NCBI GenBank assembly: GCA_015179025.1
Contig: WHUX01000012.1
Location: forward strand, 496,001-560,000
Origin: Terfezia claveryi
Lineage: Eukaryota; Ascomycota; Pezizomycetes; Pezizales; Pezizaceae
Direction: 5' to 3'
Length of the DNA: 64,000 nt
Shown: positions 22,593 to 34,106 of the stretch, piece after piece
Layout of the letters: every line of letters begins with the position of its first letter
Numbering within the stretch: the stretch's first letter is position 1
Notes under the pieces: generated by a model
Told to the model about the DNA's origin: nothing
The model's database searches: none
What the model saw: only the letters and a program-made list of their open reading frames with translations
Program-made: the position numbers and the translations under genes

Positions 22593-24439
22593 CAGGGTCT
22601 CTCGCCACAGCCACAGAGGGCTTGGGCCTGATTACGGCTAGAGGATGGCAACACCCATGCAGAGAGACTAGCATTAAACTTCAATGGCCCAAGTATAATT
22701 GATAATCATATTAGCAAGACGTTGTAATGAGAGTAAGCCTTCAAAGTTGACCATTGGATCTGTGCAATCATATTTTAAACTTATACTATGATTGTCAGAC
22801 AATCCTCCACCAGCTGTTTTATATATATATCATTTGTATATGGTATTGACTCTATATTCGTAGCAAAAATGTAATGGATGCTTGTATAGTGCGTCAGCAT
22901 ACAAGTACTCTTTGTTGGTTTTAGGACATGTTTACTTGAGTTATGCCTAGCTCAGAGTTCAATTACGTCAAATCTTTAGGGTTTTAGCTGACACCGAACT
23001 ATATCTCCGAAGTATGTTACTCGCTGTCAGGGATTCCCCACAGTTGCAAGAGCCCTGGTGCAACTGGGACCTGCACGAGACTAAGCCTGGGGACTCCCTA
23101 ACGCTGCAGCTCCGGTATTGATAATATACCTTTATATATTTATAAGGAGTTAGGCATGTAGGTAGTATTTTACAGCAACTACTCTAAGGCTGTCCCTTCT
23201 GTATGTAGATCATATATTTTCCACAGGTCTCTCTTATAACAGGAATCAAATATAATCCTGACATGCTAACGTATACAAAGTTATGTATGACTAAGCTGTG
23301 ACAAATTAACTTCCAAGAACTTTGGCTCCTCGATCTGAGAATTTACATGTACTTATACAGCCTGGTGAATATATATAAGTACATATCTGTATTTTCCGGG
23401 CACTTATCGAAAGCGTACTCATCAATCGGGTGAACTTGTATGTTGCACACCGGTACATATGTGACGTTGGATAGCATGAGGTGTACGTACGTCACACCGG
23501 GTAGAGGCGCTCGCTGATCATTGAGTGCCGGCATCCGATTGGTACGGTATTTGTTTTTCCCAACTGACATGGTAAGCACTAGTTGAATGTTTCAACATGA
23601 CAGCTGCGGGTGTTACACCTCTCCCCTCATAACAAATCTACCGAGAATGATGTCAGATCGATTGGGCGCTAGATAGCAAAAGTGCCTATCAATATGAAGA
23701 AACGAAGACTTTGGGGACTTTGAGTGCATGGTCTCTAACATATTCTATTGTGATGTACTCTGGATAAATATATGGCGTACTTATAATTATAATAATAGAC
23801 GTTGGAGTTTTCGCTACACTGCTGGTGTCCGACCAACATGGCTAAACTGCCCTATTTTGAAGAACCTCAAAATTCATAACACAATGGAATATCCTCCCAT
23901 ACACTTAAAACCGGCATATATTTGGGACTGATTTCGGTGCTGTGTCCTGGAGCATGAGTTGAAGTTGAAGGAGGTAGAGGTATGTACTTGGCATCATCTT
24001 GCTCGCCACAACAAAATGCAAGTACGTAGTTTTATGACCTTGAGAAATAACAATTGCCTAGGTAGAGGGTTGATTGATAGTTGTTGATGATTTCTTCATT
24101 GGACAAAGTTAGGTATTTTGGTGGAAAAACACCCCTGGTCGGACCTTATGACTTGGAATTGTGGAAAATTCTTACAAATACGGGTAGTTTCGTCATAACC
24201 GCTGGCTGTCAGTGGTTCATGAGGCGCATGAGATAAAACCATAAGTATCGGTAAGTATCAGGGTAATCAAATTCAAACTTGGCTCTGTTTTTAGTGCAAG
24301 CCATAAGCTAACTGAAATAAGCCGACGGATTTGATTTACGCCATGGTACGAGACTCTATGCTAAACCAAGCTGCAACATTGTTTTTTTAGTTGCTATGTC
24401 CTACGCAACTATTGCAACCATACCCCGCTCAGATTCCGG
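22593..24439. other. Gene-free AT-rich stretch
   Basis: No coding pattern or RNA gene is supported; only short non-ATG or AT-driven ORFs are seen. The 5' end of the Harbinger-type element may lie in its last few hundred bases, but I could not find its terminal repeat. Confidence 0.5.
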
Positions 24440-25060
24440 AGGATATTGATGCTGCAGTTGAAACCGCAGCATGTTCCTGCTACCTGAGTATGTCAACTGG
24501 CCTCTGCATCCCGTCGAGTATCTAATTGAGAGTGGGCATAGAATCTTATGCCACTGTATTGGCTTTCTTGATGGCCCAAACATTGTTCTTCGAGATAAAC
24601 CCATTATTGACCCAGAGGCTTATTTCTCTCGGAACAAGAACTATGGCTTCAAATTACAAGCAATATGCAATTGGAATATATGACTGTACAGCATGGAAAT
24701 CTACGACTCTCTATTGAGTGATGGGATCATATTTCCATCCGCAGGAGTATTCCCGGCGATAAGGCCTATGCACTTGAGAGACGCCTCCTAATGCAGCATT
24801 TAATTATGAGCTCTCTACTACAAGTCAAGATCGAACATGCATTTGGAGTTCCCAAAGGCCGTTAGCCTACTCTCTACGAAATGAAGATAAAGAGCAAGGG
24901 CATAGACGGGTACACAAGTGGACAATGGCCTATATTGTCCTTTACAAAATTTTTAACAACTTACGAGATGATGGGTCCTGGTTACAAGTAGAAATTGAAT
25001 GTCAAGAAGCAGCTAATATAGGAAATATTCATGAGAGAGAACAAGAGCCCAATGCAGGGG
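24440..25060 (+). pseudogene. Harbinger-type (DDE_4) transposase remnant
   Basis: Conserved blocks of the fungal PIF/Harbinger transposase appear in order but in different frames. They are FLDGPNIVLRDKPIIDPEAY with the first catalytic Asp (about 24555-24620, frame 3), YDCTAWKSTTLY with the second Asp (about 24680, frame 1), VKIEHAFGVPKG with the catalytic Glu (about 24825) and HRRVHKWTMAYIVLYKIFNN (about 24900-24960). Several stops and frameshifts, and a deletion of roughly 15 codons before the second Asp block, show that it is dead. It converges on the Myb-like ORF at 25205-26113, as expected for a two-gene Harbinger element. Confidence 0.8.
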
Positions 25061-25204
25061 CCAAACAAGTAAGAATTATAGCTTACTATAAGCTCAACCC
25101 TAATAATCTTCACCTTCAACCCCACTTTCACCTTTGCCTCCGGATCCACCTCTAGATCCACCTCTCCGGATCCACCTCCGGATCCACCTCCAAATCTACC
25201 TCGA

Positions 25205-26113
25205 CTAGTAGCGAGCACATCCCTTATTAGACAAGCAAATACCCCAATTTGTTTTACCTGCGCATCCACCTGAATTTGAGCAATCTAACTTATCCTCCTT
25301 CTCAGCTTTGATTCTCTTCAAGCTAATTTCTTGTTGCGCAGCTTGCTTATCCTCAAAAGCTCGCTTTGATACAGTACTCAGATCACATTTCTCTGAACAT
25401 TTTGGTAGGGAAGGGGTGGCAGGAGTTGAATGCCGAGCTGGTGTGCTTATTTGTGATATTGGCTCGGAATATATTCGTGATGTTGGCTCGGGAGGTATTT
25501 GTGATGTTGGTTCGGAGGGTATTCGTATTATTTGCTGGAAGGGTATTTGAGGCGGTAGCTCAAAGGGTATTTGGGACATTGGCTCAGGAGATGTTTGAGG
25601 TGCTGGCACAGAGGTATTTGTGGCATTGGCTCAGGAAATATTTAAGGTACTGGCTTAGAAGGTATTTGGGACGTTGGATCAGGAGATATTTGAGGTGCTG
25701 GCTCGAGGGTATTTGGGCCGGAGATATATGAGGTGCTGGCTCAGAGGGTTATTTGGGGCGCTAGTTCAGAGGCTATTTAAGGTGCGATAGATTCGAATAA
25801 CAGATACATTCGGACATGACCTCTATATCTCCTCCGAAGCCAAAAGAAAGGACATCTCCACTCCACTCATTATCCTCAGACCTAACCCCTCATCCTAGAC
25901 GTGTTTGCATTTCCTTTGCATCCAAGCTTTCTTCATATTACCTATTTTTTCAGAAATTTTTTTAACCGTATTGTGGTCTTCATTTGCAAATGCTTGCTGT
26001 TTAACTTCCTTATGCCATACAAACCTGCTTGCCTCTTGATCAACCTCCATCCGAGAAATAAGCTGCTCAACGTCCTCTCGGGTCCACGGCCGTGCGGTTG
26101 TGGTATTCGGCAT
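25205..26113 (-). pseudogene. Myb/SANT-like partner ORF of the Harbinger element, broken
   Basis: ATG 26113 opens a segment reading PWTREDVEQLISRMEVDQEA and later KKISEKIGNMKKAWMQRK. This is the trihelix/SANT-like DNA-binding pattern typical of the second Harbinger ORF. A stop at 25895 and frame changes follow. Further along the minus strand (25609-25205 and the stretch above it) there is a degenerate minisatellite encoding ~10-residue repeats of the type SEP-x-SQIP, then a Lys/Glu-rich segment. In intact elements the Myb protein assists transposase import and binding (family knowledge). Not functional here. Confidence 0.65.
25430..25790. repeat. Degenerate minisatellite, ~27-30-bp units
   Basis: Repeating GGTATTTG(T/A)G ... 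TTGGCTC(A/G)G blocks encode Pro/Glu/Ser-Gln-Ile-Pro repeats on the minus strand within the Myb-like ORF remnant. Confidence 0.7.
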
Positions 26114-26119
26114 ATTTGA

Positions 26120-28084
26120 GTTTGTGTTTGTGTTAGCTTGTGGTTTCTGTTATATTTGTCATATTTAACTTGGGATTCAAAACTCGAAACTCGGAACTAG
26201 AGGATTTTCTGTAGTTCGAACTTACTTCAGGTTATAGAACTTCAAGTGACACCACTGTGGAAGTTGACCAATAATGGTGTTCACCAGGTGCTAAGGTGTG
26301 ATCACTTGAACAGTGCATGCATGTTTGGATTTGATTACCCCTGCTACTATATGGTTCCAGTATGAAACCATTCAACTCTCTATTTCATTTCCTAGACAAA
26401 AGGTCTCTTCTAGATGGCAGAAGAGTATCTCATAAACCTTCAAGAAATATATTAGGTATTTATCATACATATATAATGTATCTTGGAAAAAGATATTCTA
26501 CATATCCAGCAGTTTCATTGATATAATATTATTTTATATAGATTTTTCTGGGTAGAGTGAGATAGAAGGGAAGCTTAAAGGAGCTGTCTAGTACTAGAGT
26601 AATCTTCTAAATTACTTCAGCTCAGCTTGATTAATCTCATTTTCATGATATCATTAGAACTATTACCCTCTATCTTGCCCTCTATCCCCCCTTCTCACCC
26701 TTTTCTTCACAATCCGCTTGAACAGGCTGTCATTACGCTTTTGTTGCTTAGGATGACAGTGGCAGTAATGGTTGCATGACAGGAAACAGAGGCTATAGAG
26801 GAGGCTATAGATAGCGCAAGTGGATTATAGTGCGTCAAGGTGGGATATCGAGATCTTCGGACTAGCAATTGAAACTTTTGTTCTGTATTTCTGGAATGCG
26901 TATTGATGGCAGTATGGTTGCATGATAGTACAATGACCACCTACTTCAGGGTAACAAGACCTGTATGCTTCATTATATGAAGGTAATTACCAGGTGCCGT
27001 CCTACAACATGGACTCACTTTGAAAACCCTTACAATTAATATGCGGCTTAGGTGAATATACGCGTTCTCCGCTACAATAGAAATACTTTCTATGAGTACA
27101 GTAGAAAACCTCGATACAAGCATGTCATCGGGCGGTCGACTCATATTCTTATTGCGTCTAATGAAATGTGTAGTAAGATAAATTTAAATACATGCAGACA
27201 AACCATAGGACCTCCTTTATCAGTTCTATGGACTCCTCCATGTCCTTTGCCTTTGTTTACCTTTTTCTGCTGTTTGTGCACCCTCAATCCTTCGTTGTGC
27301 ACTGCTGCCTAGTGGAATCCATTGTCCAAACCTGAAGCTTGAATATATCCTGTGTTTTTCAATGCTTCGAGGGCAGTGGTATATGAAATGCGAGGTGGTG
27401 GAGGCCACTCAGATTCTGGCTTCCGATTCCCCCTCAGCAAGATCAGAGGCCTTGTTATAGAAACTCTACGATTTTGTAATGCATGATGTCACTTTTTCCA
27501 ACTCTACATATTCTCCAGCACGTAAACGCTTAATCTCTGACTTCAATTTTTCAACGTAATATGGATCGACTGAGCTAGAATATGAAGGTCTAGGTCTTTT
27601 GGATGTAGAATCTTGCTGATTTGGGACTGACTGAGGGTTTTCGTTGGGTGTTGAGAATGCTTTATAGTGCGCCATCAGACTGGTTACCCAAAAGAGGTAG
27701 CTCTGTTGCAATCCAGCTATAAAGAGGTTGTGCCAACCAGACTAAAACCTTACCTCTATGTGTCTTTCGTTACAACAATTCTAGCGGCAAAACGCACCTT
27801 ACTATAATGAAGATGACGAGATATCCGGTTTCAAGACCGCAAGAGGTTACAGAGATGCGTCCACCTGCTAACGAAGTGCATTTCCGGGACAAGTGGAATA
27901 TGATGATGGGTTTTTCTGTGGACCTTGCCAACGATGGCATGGACTAAATCCGTATGGTAAGAGGTATATATAAAATGTCCCTGATTTTACATGATAAGTA
28001 TTGACATTCCTCGCCAGAAACTGACTATGATTCATAGGTCCTAGGCCAGAGCCGTACCTTCCTTACTAATCACTAAATCTCCAC
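26120..28084. other. Gene-poor stretch with possible transposon debris
   Basis: A minus-strand segment near 27466-27711 (coiled-coil-like YYVEKLKSEIKRLRAGEYVE) and one near 27300-27408 look like C-terminal transposase debris but are too degraded to name. The 15-mer GTGCCAACCAGACTA is at 27730-27744, without a clear flanking duplication. Confidence 0.4.
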
Positions 28085-28970
28085 ATGCCTTCAGTCTCGG
28101 AGTATGATGCAAGTGAAGAAGAGATAGAAGATGGGAAGATTTATATCGGTATTGGTGGAGGTCAAAATGTGTCGCAGCATAACTTTGGAGCCGAAGATTA
28201 TAGGGAAGCCACTTGGGGATGGTACGAAACACCACCACTGGAATAGCCAGTTATCTCCAAAGGCCGCCCTCACCGCAGAAACTTGCACTGTTCACATTCC
28301 GGCAGAAGAGAGAATTATTACACGAGTCATCTCCACCGCCCAACCTATCAAGCGCAATGGAGGGAAATATCGTCTCAATTACTCGGCCTTTGCCACAAAA
28401 GCAAGAAAATTGGATCGATTTTTGATCTACAATACCTCGCCGACCCTAGCGTTCTACGGAAGATGGACCAGTACGCAGTTTTGGAAGCATTTAAAGTCAT
28501 GACTGATCTGTATAAAGTTGGGGCCGACGCTCTTGTTGAGCAGACTCTGTGCATATATGGTTTGCTTCTCCGCTGCAGCGAGGTCATGAGGTATATATTG
28601 TCAGAGAATTAGAGAAAAAAGCAATACAGGTTCAGAAAAGGTTAGAGATGTCCAATTGTTTTTCAGGCAATAAGAAAGTCACATCAGTCCCGGCAATGCA
28701 CTTGAACAAGAAGTGCTTGATATCAACATAGAACAGGAAGGAATTGAAGATGGTGGGGTCTCAGCAGCAAACCGTGAACTTGAGGGGGACGCATTCAGGC
28801 AGAAAGAGAATAATGTGGGTAGTTCCAGTACGGGTATCCATAGCAGTCTGTCCTCACTAGTGCCAGTACATTCTTTTGTGGGAAGCAGAACAAGTTCAAA
28901 CAAGTTAAGCAATGTAGACAGAAGCATGCGGAGCAAGTTTGAAACATTCTTTCAAGGATTTTTCTTTTAA
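28085..28970 (+). pseudogene. Unrecognised gene, probably broken
   Basis: Three coding-like blocks follow each other. ATG 28085 opens 53 acidic residues (MPSVSEYDASEEEIEDGKIY...). A second block, ending KQENWIDF at about 28417, continues with a one-base shift at a T-run into DLQYLADPSVLRKMDQYAVL and a helical segment ending RYILSE at about 28610. A third block, to 28970, is Glu/Ser-rich and ends KFETFFQGFFF. The middle block has the look of a conserved alpha-helical domain (alternating Leu/Ala, VLEAFKVMTDLYKVGADAL), but I do not recognise the family. The shift and the following stop suggest either decay or undetected short introns. Confidence 0.4.
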
Positions 28971-28974
28971 GAGT

Positions 28975-29718
28975 ATATATAGCAGAATACAATACTTTTA
29001 AAGCTTGCATTTACATATTCTTGGGGATAATTCACGTTATTTGTAACCTTTATATAAGTTCCATTAGCACTAGCCTAAAAGATTCTGCTCTCTATTTGCT
29101 TTTCCCAAACATTTAAGACATCTTCATAGGCTGAGTATTGATTGGGGATATGTATTTGAGAGGCCGTTATTTCCGCCCTTATGAGGTGTTCATAGTGCTG
29201 AACAGGAGGGAGGATTGAGGTGATGGGCTATATTTGATTGATTTTTATGCAAGGAATATGTTAGGGAGAAGGAAGGCGTGCGGAAGGAGATAGAATTATG
29301 TAACTGGGCTTTTGTTTTTTTTCTTTTCTTTTTTTCTCTCCCATTAAATGGGATATTTTATTGGTAGATGTATTGTTATGTATAATAGTGTAAGTATATA
29401 TCTATGCAAAAGTATATAAACTATATGAAACCTGCTACATATTATGATTTTGAAACTTTTCGGTATGGTATAAACTATTATATTATCTCCACTTTCCTAC
29501 TCCATTGTTTTTTGTGAAAATTAGAAAGAATAACAAAACAGGATGGCAGCAAAGAATATTCTATCTAGACAGCAAAAGAAAAAATACCGAGTCTATAAAA
29601 GATTTAACCCCCCTCCCCCCAAACTCTTTATTAGAAAACACAAGAAAAAAAAAAAAAAAAAAACCTCATCTATGCAATTATACCTTTCCTTATTCTAACT
29701 CCCTCCTCCGAGAACAAC
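28975..29718. other. Intergenic, AT-rich, with poly-A and C tracts
   Basis: No gene is visible. A long A-run is at about 29645-29663, and T-rich tracts occur near 29315-29335. This is the boundary between the gene-poor and gene-dense compartments. Confidence 0.5.
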
Positions 29719-30150
29719 TTACTTCCCCCCCTCCTTGCTCATCTCCCTCCTCACCTTCCCAACCACCGCCCCCACCACCTCCTCCGCGCCCTCCCTCGCC
29801 CTACGTAGGTCCCACCCTTGGACCCACCGCACCCCGCGCTCCACCTCCTCGTTCCACATATCCTTCATTGTCTCGGCGAGGCTCGGGCGCGCGGTGTATG
29901 CGCTCAACGGGGTGACGGGGGCACGGGGGCTGAGTATGCTGTTTGCGATGAGCGTGGTTTGGCGGAGGGTGTTGCTGTTGTGTGCGGTTGTGCGGTGGAG
30001 GTGTTGCGTGAGGAGGTGTGTGGTCGTAAGCGTGACGATGATGCCGGAGGCCTAGAGAGAGAGAGAGAGGGGGGTGTTAGTTGCGTGGGAAGGGGAAATG
30101 ATGGGATGGAGGAGGAGGGAGGAACGTACGAAGCCGGCGAGACGTCCCAT
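29719..30150 (-). CDS. MIC12: MICOS complex subunit MIC12-like protein
   Basis: Mitochondrial inner-membrane protein of the MICOS complex, which shapes crista junctions. Exon 1 (30150-30130) encodes MGRLAGF; a 78-nt intron (GTACGT...CTCTAG) is followed by exon 2 (30051-29719). The total is 117 residues, close to the usual length. The N-terminus is a single Gly/Ala-rich membrane segment (ASGIIVTLTTTHLL). The conserved C-terminal pattern ARPSLAETMKDMWNEEVERG then VRWVQGWD matches the fungal MIC12/AIM5 family (KDRWNxEVE...VR.VQxxDW). The assignment rests on that block and on overall size and topology. It is divergent from the bL17m gene at 30528, with ~380 bp between starts. Confidence 0.65.
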
Positions 30151-30527
30151 GTTTTGTGTGTGTGTGTGTGTGTGTGTTGGTGGTTGCCGGGTCTTGGGTG
30201 TTGCTGCTGGGGTGGATATATATGTATAGATAGACCGTATAGATAGACAGCAGGATCTGGGCTCAGGCCTGGACCGTAGGGGTTTTTTTTTTTTAAAGAT
30301 AAGTACTGTAAGCAGGCTCTGAATTTTTGTTTTTGATGATGAGAGTTGTGTGGCGTGCTGCTGTATAAGAAAAATTTATACAAGATGAGCTGAGCCTTAC
30401 GCTGCTATTATTCAATATCCTCCCGGCCAGCACCCTGTCTCCGCCAAGCCTCAAAAAGGCTCCCCAACTGGACATGTAACACTCACCGCCGATTGGCACC
30501 CCTCCACCGCAGTTGAACACCCCCCCA

Positions 30528-31173
30528 ATGACCGGCTCGGGGCTCAAATACCGCCATCTCGGGCTCGACAGTGCGGCCCGAGTGTCCATGCTCCGCAACC
30601 TCGTAACGTCTCTCATCGAGCATGAATCCATCGAGACCACGTACCCCAAGGCCAAAGAAGCAGCGCGCATCGCCGATAAATGCATCACGCTCGCCAAGCG
30701 GGGGACTAATGCTGCCCGGACGAGCGTCATGGAAAACGTCTTCGTACGTCTTACAGCCTTCTATATACCAAACTCATCTTTTTTTTTTTTTTGGGGGGGA
30801 GGACTAACATAATCTCACACACCAAACAAATATACAATAGCGGCCAAATGAAATCCTCCCAAAACTCTTCGGCCCCATAGCAAAGCGATATAGTGACCGC
30901 CAAGGAGGATACACCCGCGTGCTCCGGACGGAGCCAAAAGATAAATCAGATCAGGCGCCAAGTGCGATTCTAGAGCTGGTGGATGGGCCTAGGGATATGA
31001 AATTTGCAATGACGGCGATGACAATTGCAAGGTGTAGGAGGGAGGGGAAGTCGTTGAGTGCGTGGACGGTGGATAATATTGAAAAGGTGACGAAGTTTCG
31101 GAAGGATGGGCAGAAGGAGTTGATGGCGCTGGTGGAGAGGTATGAGAAGTTGAAATCAGGTATGAGAAGTTGA
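30528..31173 (+). CDS. Mitochondrial large ribosomal subunit protein bL17m
   Basis: Structural protein of the mitochondrial 54S subunit (yeast MRPL8 equivalent). Exons 30528-30743 and 30841-31173 flank an intron with GTACGT donor and TACAATAG acceptor, giving 182 residues. The N-terminal bL17 signature is plain: [40 protein letters not shown] and [10 protein letters not shown]. It is followed in exon 2 by [21 protein letters not shown] fungal C-terminal extension follows ([19 protein letters not shown]). Start ATG 30528 gives the typical short leader [10 protein letters not shown]. The last codons come from a 20-bp tandem duplication that replaces the original C-terminus. Confidence 0.93.
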
Positions 31174-31178
31174 AATCT
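31139..31178. repeat. 20-bp tandem duplication at the 3' end of the bL17m gene
   Basis: GGTATGAGAAGTTGAAATCA (31139-31158) is repeated at 31159-31178 with only the last base changed. The second unit introduces the TGA at 31171-31173, so the protein ends GMRS instead of running into the downstream VRGR-type reading. Confidence 0.85.
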
Positions 31179-31543
31179 GTAAGAGGGCGTTAGGAAGCAC
31201 AAGGGGTGGCGTAGGCGGTTGCGCGGATGAGGGAGGATATAGGTGGAATCTTTCTCCTGCTTCTTATAATTCTAGGTCCTTATATATCTAGGTCCATGGC
31301 ATGGTTACAGGCGGAGCTTTTATGTACAAAATATGGCTTTTGGTTGGGTTCTTTCTTTGCTTGTATAAGACTTTTTTGTCCCAAAAATTTTTTGGGGGCT
31401 AACTCAGGGGTGGGATGTGCATGCCAGCCAATACCACGCTCTTTTACTTGAAATGTTAATACATATGTACCAGATACAAATTCAAGAAATCTTACACCCC
31501 TACCAGCTACTTTTTTACTCTGGAACCTTATATAACTAACCCC
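31174..31543. other. Intergenic, no feature seen
   Basis: Short AT-rich stretch between bL17m and the FAD-oxidoreductase remnant; no coding pattern. Confidence 0.5.
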
Positions 31544-32577
31544 CTACCACCCCTTCTTCCATAGCCTCTTGGGATCATACTGCTCACTGATCTTCTTTAG
31601 CCTCTCTGTCCATACCCTGCAAATGCGTCCTGGTTTCCGTGAGCATCATTCATGTAAATGAATAGATGGACAACCCCTTCTTCCCGACTGGTTTGACCCA
31701 GAGCTTGGGCAATTTCCTCAGCAGGAGTTAGATTTTTTCTAGTTTCAATTGATAGGTGTTTTATTTAAATTTCTCTGGAATTCGGTTGTAGAATATGTGG
31801 GTGATCAATTCGAGAGATTCTCGAGTTGCCTTGGCTGCATGGACCCAGAACGACTGCCTGTAACAGTGTCAACAACATGATCACTTATATCATGGAGTGT
31901 AGGACCAACTAAATCCATCAGGAACATCTGGGTTCATGGCCATAAGTTAATTGGTAAGGGTTGGAGAAATATATCCTTGAACAGCTCCGGGGCGTGGACC
32001 ATGTCTGGAGTAGGCCCATGTTCACCCTGAATAGAGCCAGCCCCCATTTCCATTGTACCCTCAATGTCGACTAAAATATCGCCAATGGGTCCTCTGTACT
32101 GTGGGACGTACATGAAGAGTGGGAGAGCTCCCGAAGTGTCATCGTTTTTGTCAAGCGAATGCTGGAGTTTGTCTAGCGCAACCTCCATGTTCTTTCGCTT
32201 GCCCGTATCAGGGTCGTTGCGGTGTTGTAAGCGAACTTTCGTATCCATGCCTTACCAGTGATGGGGTGGCTATGAGCTTGAAGGAGGTGAAAATCCCACA
32301 AGGAGGTGACAATCCCAATGTTGGATGAACCACCCTTAAAAGCCCAGAGTAGATCTGAATGGGATTTTTCATTGGCTCACACCACCGATAAATCTACGAA
32401 GGCGACCTATTGCAATGATAGGCATCAGTCTAAGACAAGTTAGGGGCAGTTACATAGAACCTACCTCAAATTCTTTGACGTTATCCATCACAAAGCCCCA
32501 CTTATTTACTTCCCAAATATGAGATCCTCCACCAAGGAAAAATTCCCGGAGCGCTAACATTTGTAATTCGTCCCCCT
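31544..32577 (-). pseudogene. FAD-linked oxidoreductase (PCMH/BBE-like) remnant
   Basis: Reading leftward, pieces of a fungal 6-hydroxynicotine-oxidase-like flavoenzyme occur in order. They are LGGGSHIWEVNKWGFVMDNV (about 32500-32560), ALPLFMYVPQYRGPIGDILV and PDMVHAPELFKDIF (about 31960-32140), FWVHAAKATRESLELI (about 31800-31850), VVHLFIYMNDAHGNQD (about 31640-31690) and the family's usual C-terminus KKISEQYDPKRLWKKGW before TAG 31544. The N-terminal half of the FAD domain, a segment after the Gly-rich loop, and reading continuity are lost through stops and frameshifts. Such enzymes often act in secondary metabolism. It is flanked by intact housekeeping genes and is clearly dead. Confidence 0.75.
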
Positions 32578-33191
32578 ACAACAAATACATTATTGGGGAG
32601 AAGGTATCTGTAGACATCACCCCACCAGTTTCAAGGGTCTTTAGTTTGTAAGGGCAACCGGGGAGTGAAATTATGGTTACGGCGAATGCAGGGCAGTTTC
32701 GAAGAATCCGTTTGCGAGGTTGCAAGTGGGACGCCGATGGATGGGGCGGAGGAGGGATATGGTGAGTGTTCTTTTCCTTGCCTTTTTTATTTTGTAGTAG
32801 TGTGGATAGTTGTGAATCATCTTGATACATTGCATGGATTATGCGTAGACCCCTGCTTTGACCTGAAATTCCAATCTACACTATGTACTCCGTATGTTGG
32901 TTGTTCAAGGCCTATGCAAGCATGTGATAGTGATTACTCGCTGCAAAAACTGCATGTTTATGCACATACATGTATGCAGGACATACACCAGACTAGCTAG
33001 TTCCATCTGTAATCATTCGCGTCAACCATCAAACTTACAGTAAACTCACATCAAGTTACCTATCACAACTGCTATTCACAACCTGCAATTAAACTCCCGG
33101 TAACACTCCTGATACCCCCCCTTATACGCCACCCAAGCCATCTTGTTTGATTTACCCGGACACAAACAAACTCTCGTTTTCCTGGAACAGG
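32578..33191. other. Intergenic, no feature seen
   Basis: No conserved coding on either strand; the short ORFs here lack family resemblance. It probably includes the promoter of the gene at 33192. Confidence 0.45.
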
Positions 33192-34106
33192 ATGCCAGCC
33201 CGAGTCTCCTTCGTGAGTTCCCCACCCCCGCCCACTCACCCACGAGACCTGTCCTTCGATGCTAATCCGCCCCTATAGTACCGCCCCACCGGCCAATCCC
33301 GCCGCAGCGCCGCTTCCCAACCCTCTCACCACGATGTCATCGAAGGCCTCCCCATCCGCCGCTGGGCTAAAGCCGAAGTCCCTATTGGTCTGAAATCGCT
33401 CGCCCCCCCTGCCCCCCCCGAGCTTCCCCTCCCAAAAGAAACGCACCTTCTCACGCCCATGTCGCAAGCCCTCCTGCAAGCCGCCCGCGCAGGGACCTTG
33501 GATAAACCGAAACCGAACCAGACACAGACGAGCCAGGGGCAGCAATTGTTTATGATTAGGCGGTGGTGTTTAGTTCCACGACACTTGGAGCCAGGTAATG
33601 AGGTGAATTATTTGGGCAAGTTGCCGGATGTGGCGAGGAAGAGGAGGAGGGTGAGGAAGAGGGCTGAAGGGAAGATTATCACGAGCTATTTGGATGAGAT
33701 GGGGCTTGGTGGGGAGATGGCGGTGGGAGCGGCAGGAGGCCAGGCGCTGGCGAGCTCGGTGGGACAAGTAGCACCTACGCCAAGGAGGAGGCCACCACCA
33801 AAAAGGAAGCCCGGGAGAGGGCGGAAGCCTGGGAGGAAGGTGAAGTTTGCAGAGGAGGCACAGGCAGAGTCTGGGGCGATAACGGGTGAGGATGTAGTGG
33901 CTGATTTGGGGGCGGTAGAAGAAGGGGAGAAGAAGAAAGATGAGTTGGTAAAGGTGGTGGAGGTGGTGAAGGGGGATATTGAGGTGATGGAGTTGGATGC
34001 GGCTACGGAGGAAGGGGAGTTGAAGCCGACGACGGAGATTGATATAGAGATGGAGAAGGTGGAGGAGGAGGAGGAGAAGGAGGCGCTGAAGGCTTTGCAG
34101 GCGTAG
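33192..34106 (+). CDS. Hypothetical nuclear-type protein with AT-hook-like basic motif and acidic tail
   Basis: Exon 1 (33192-33212, MPARVSF) is joined across a 66-nt intron (GTGAGT...CCCTATAG) to exon 2 (33279-34106), giving 282 residues. Residues ~100-150 carry the most conserved-looking block (QQLFMIRRWCLVPRHLEPGN then YLGKLPDVARKRRRVRKRAE). Residues ~195-215 hold a Pro/Lys/Arg stretch RKPGRGRKPGRK that resembles an AT-hook. The C-terminal 70 residues are strongly acidic and end in an EEEEEKEALKAL coiled-coil-like tail. I do not recognise the family; a chromatin-associated role is inference from the basic and acidic architecture. It is followed by PEX7 on the same strand. Confidence 0.7.

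Noticed and set aside
25205..25609. Independent secreted or structural Pro-rich protein
   Set aside because: No signal peptide; frame and position fit the downstream part of the broken Myb-like Harbinger ORF.
27226..27711. Minus-strand fragments as the C-terminus of a pogo/Fot1-type transposase
   Set aside because: Only a coiled-coil-like stretch and a short basic segment are visible; no catalytic block nearby, so the family cannot be named.
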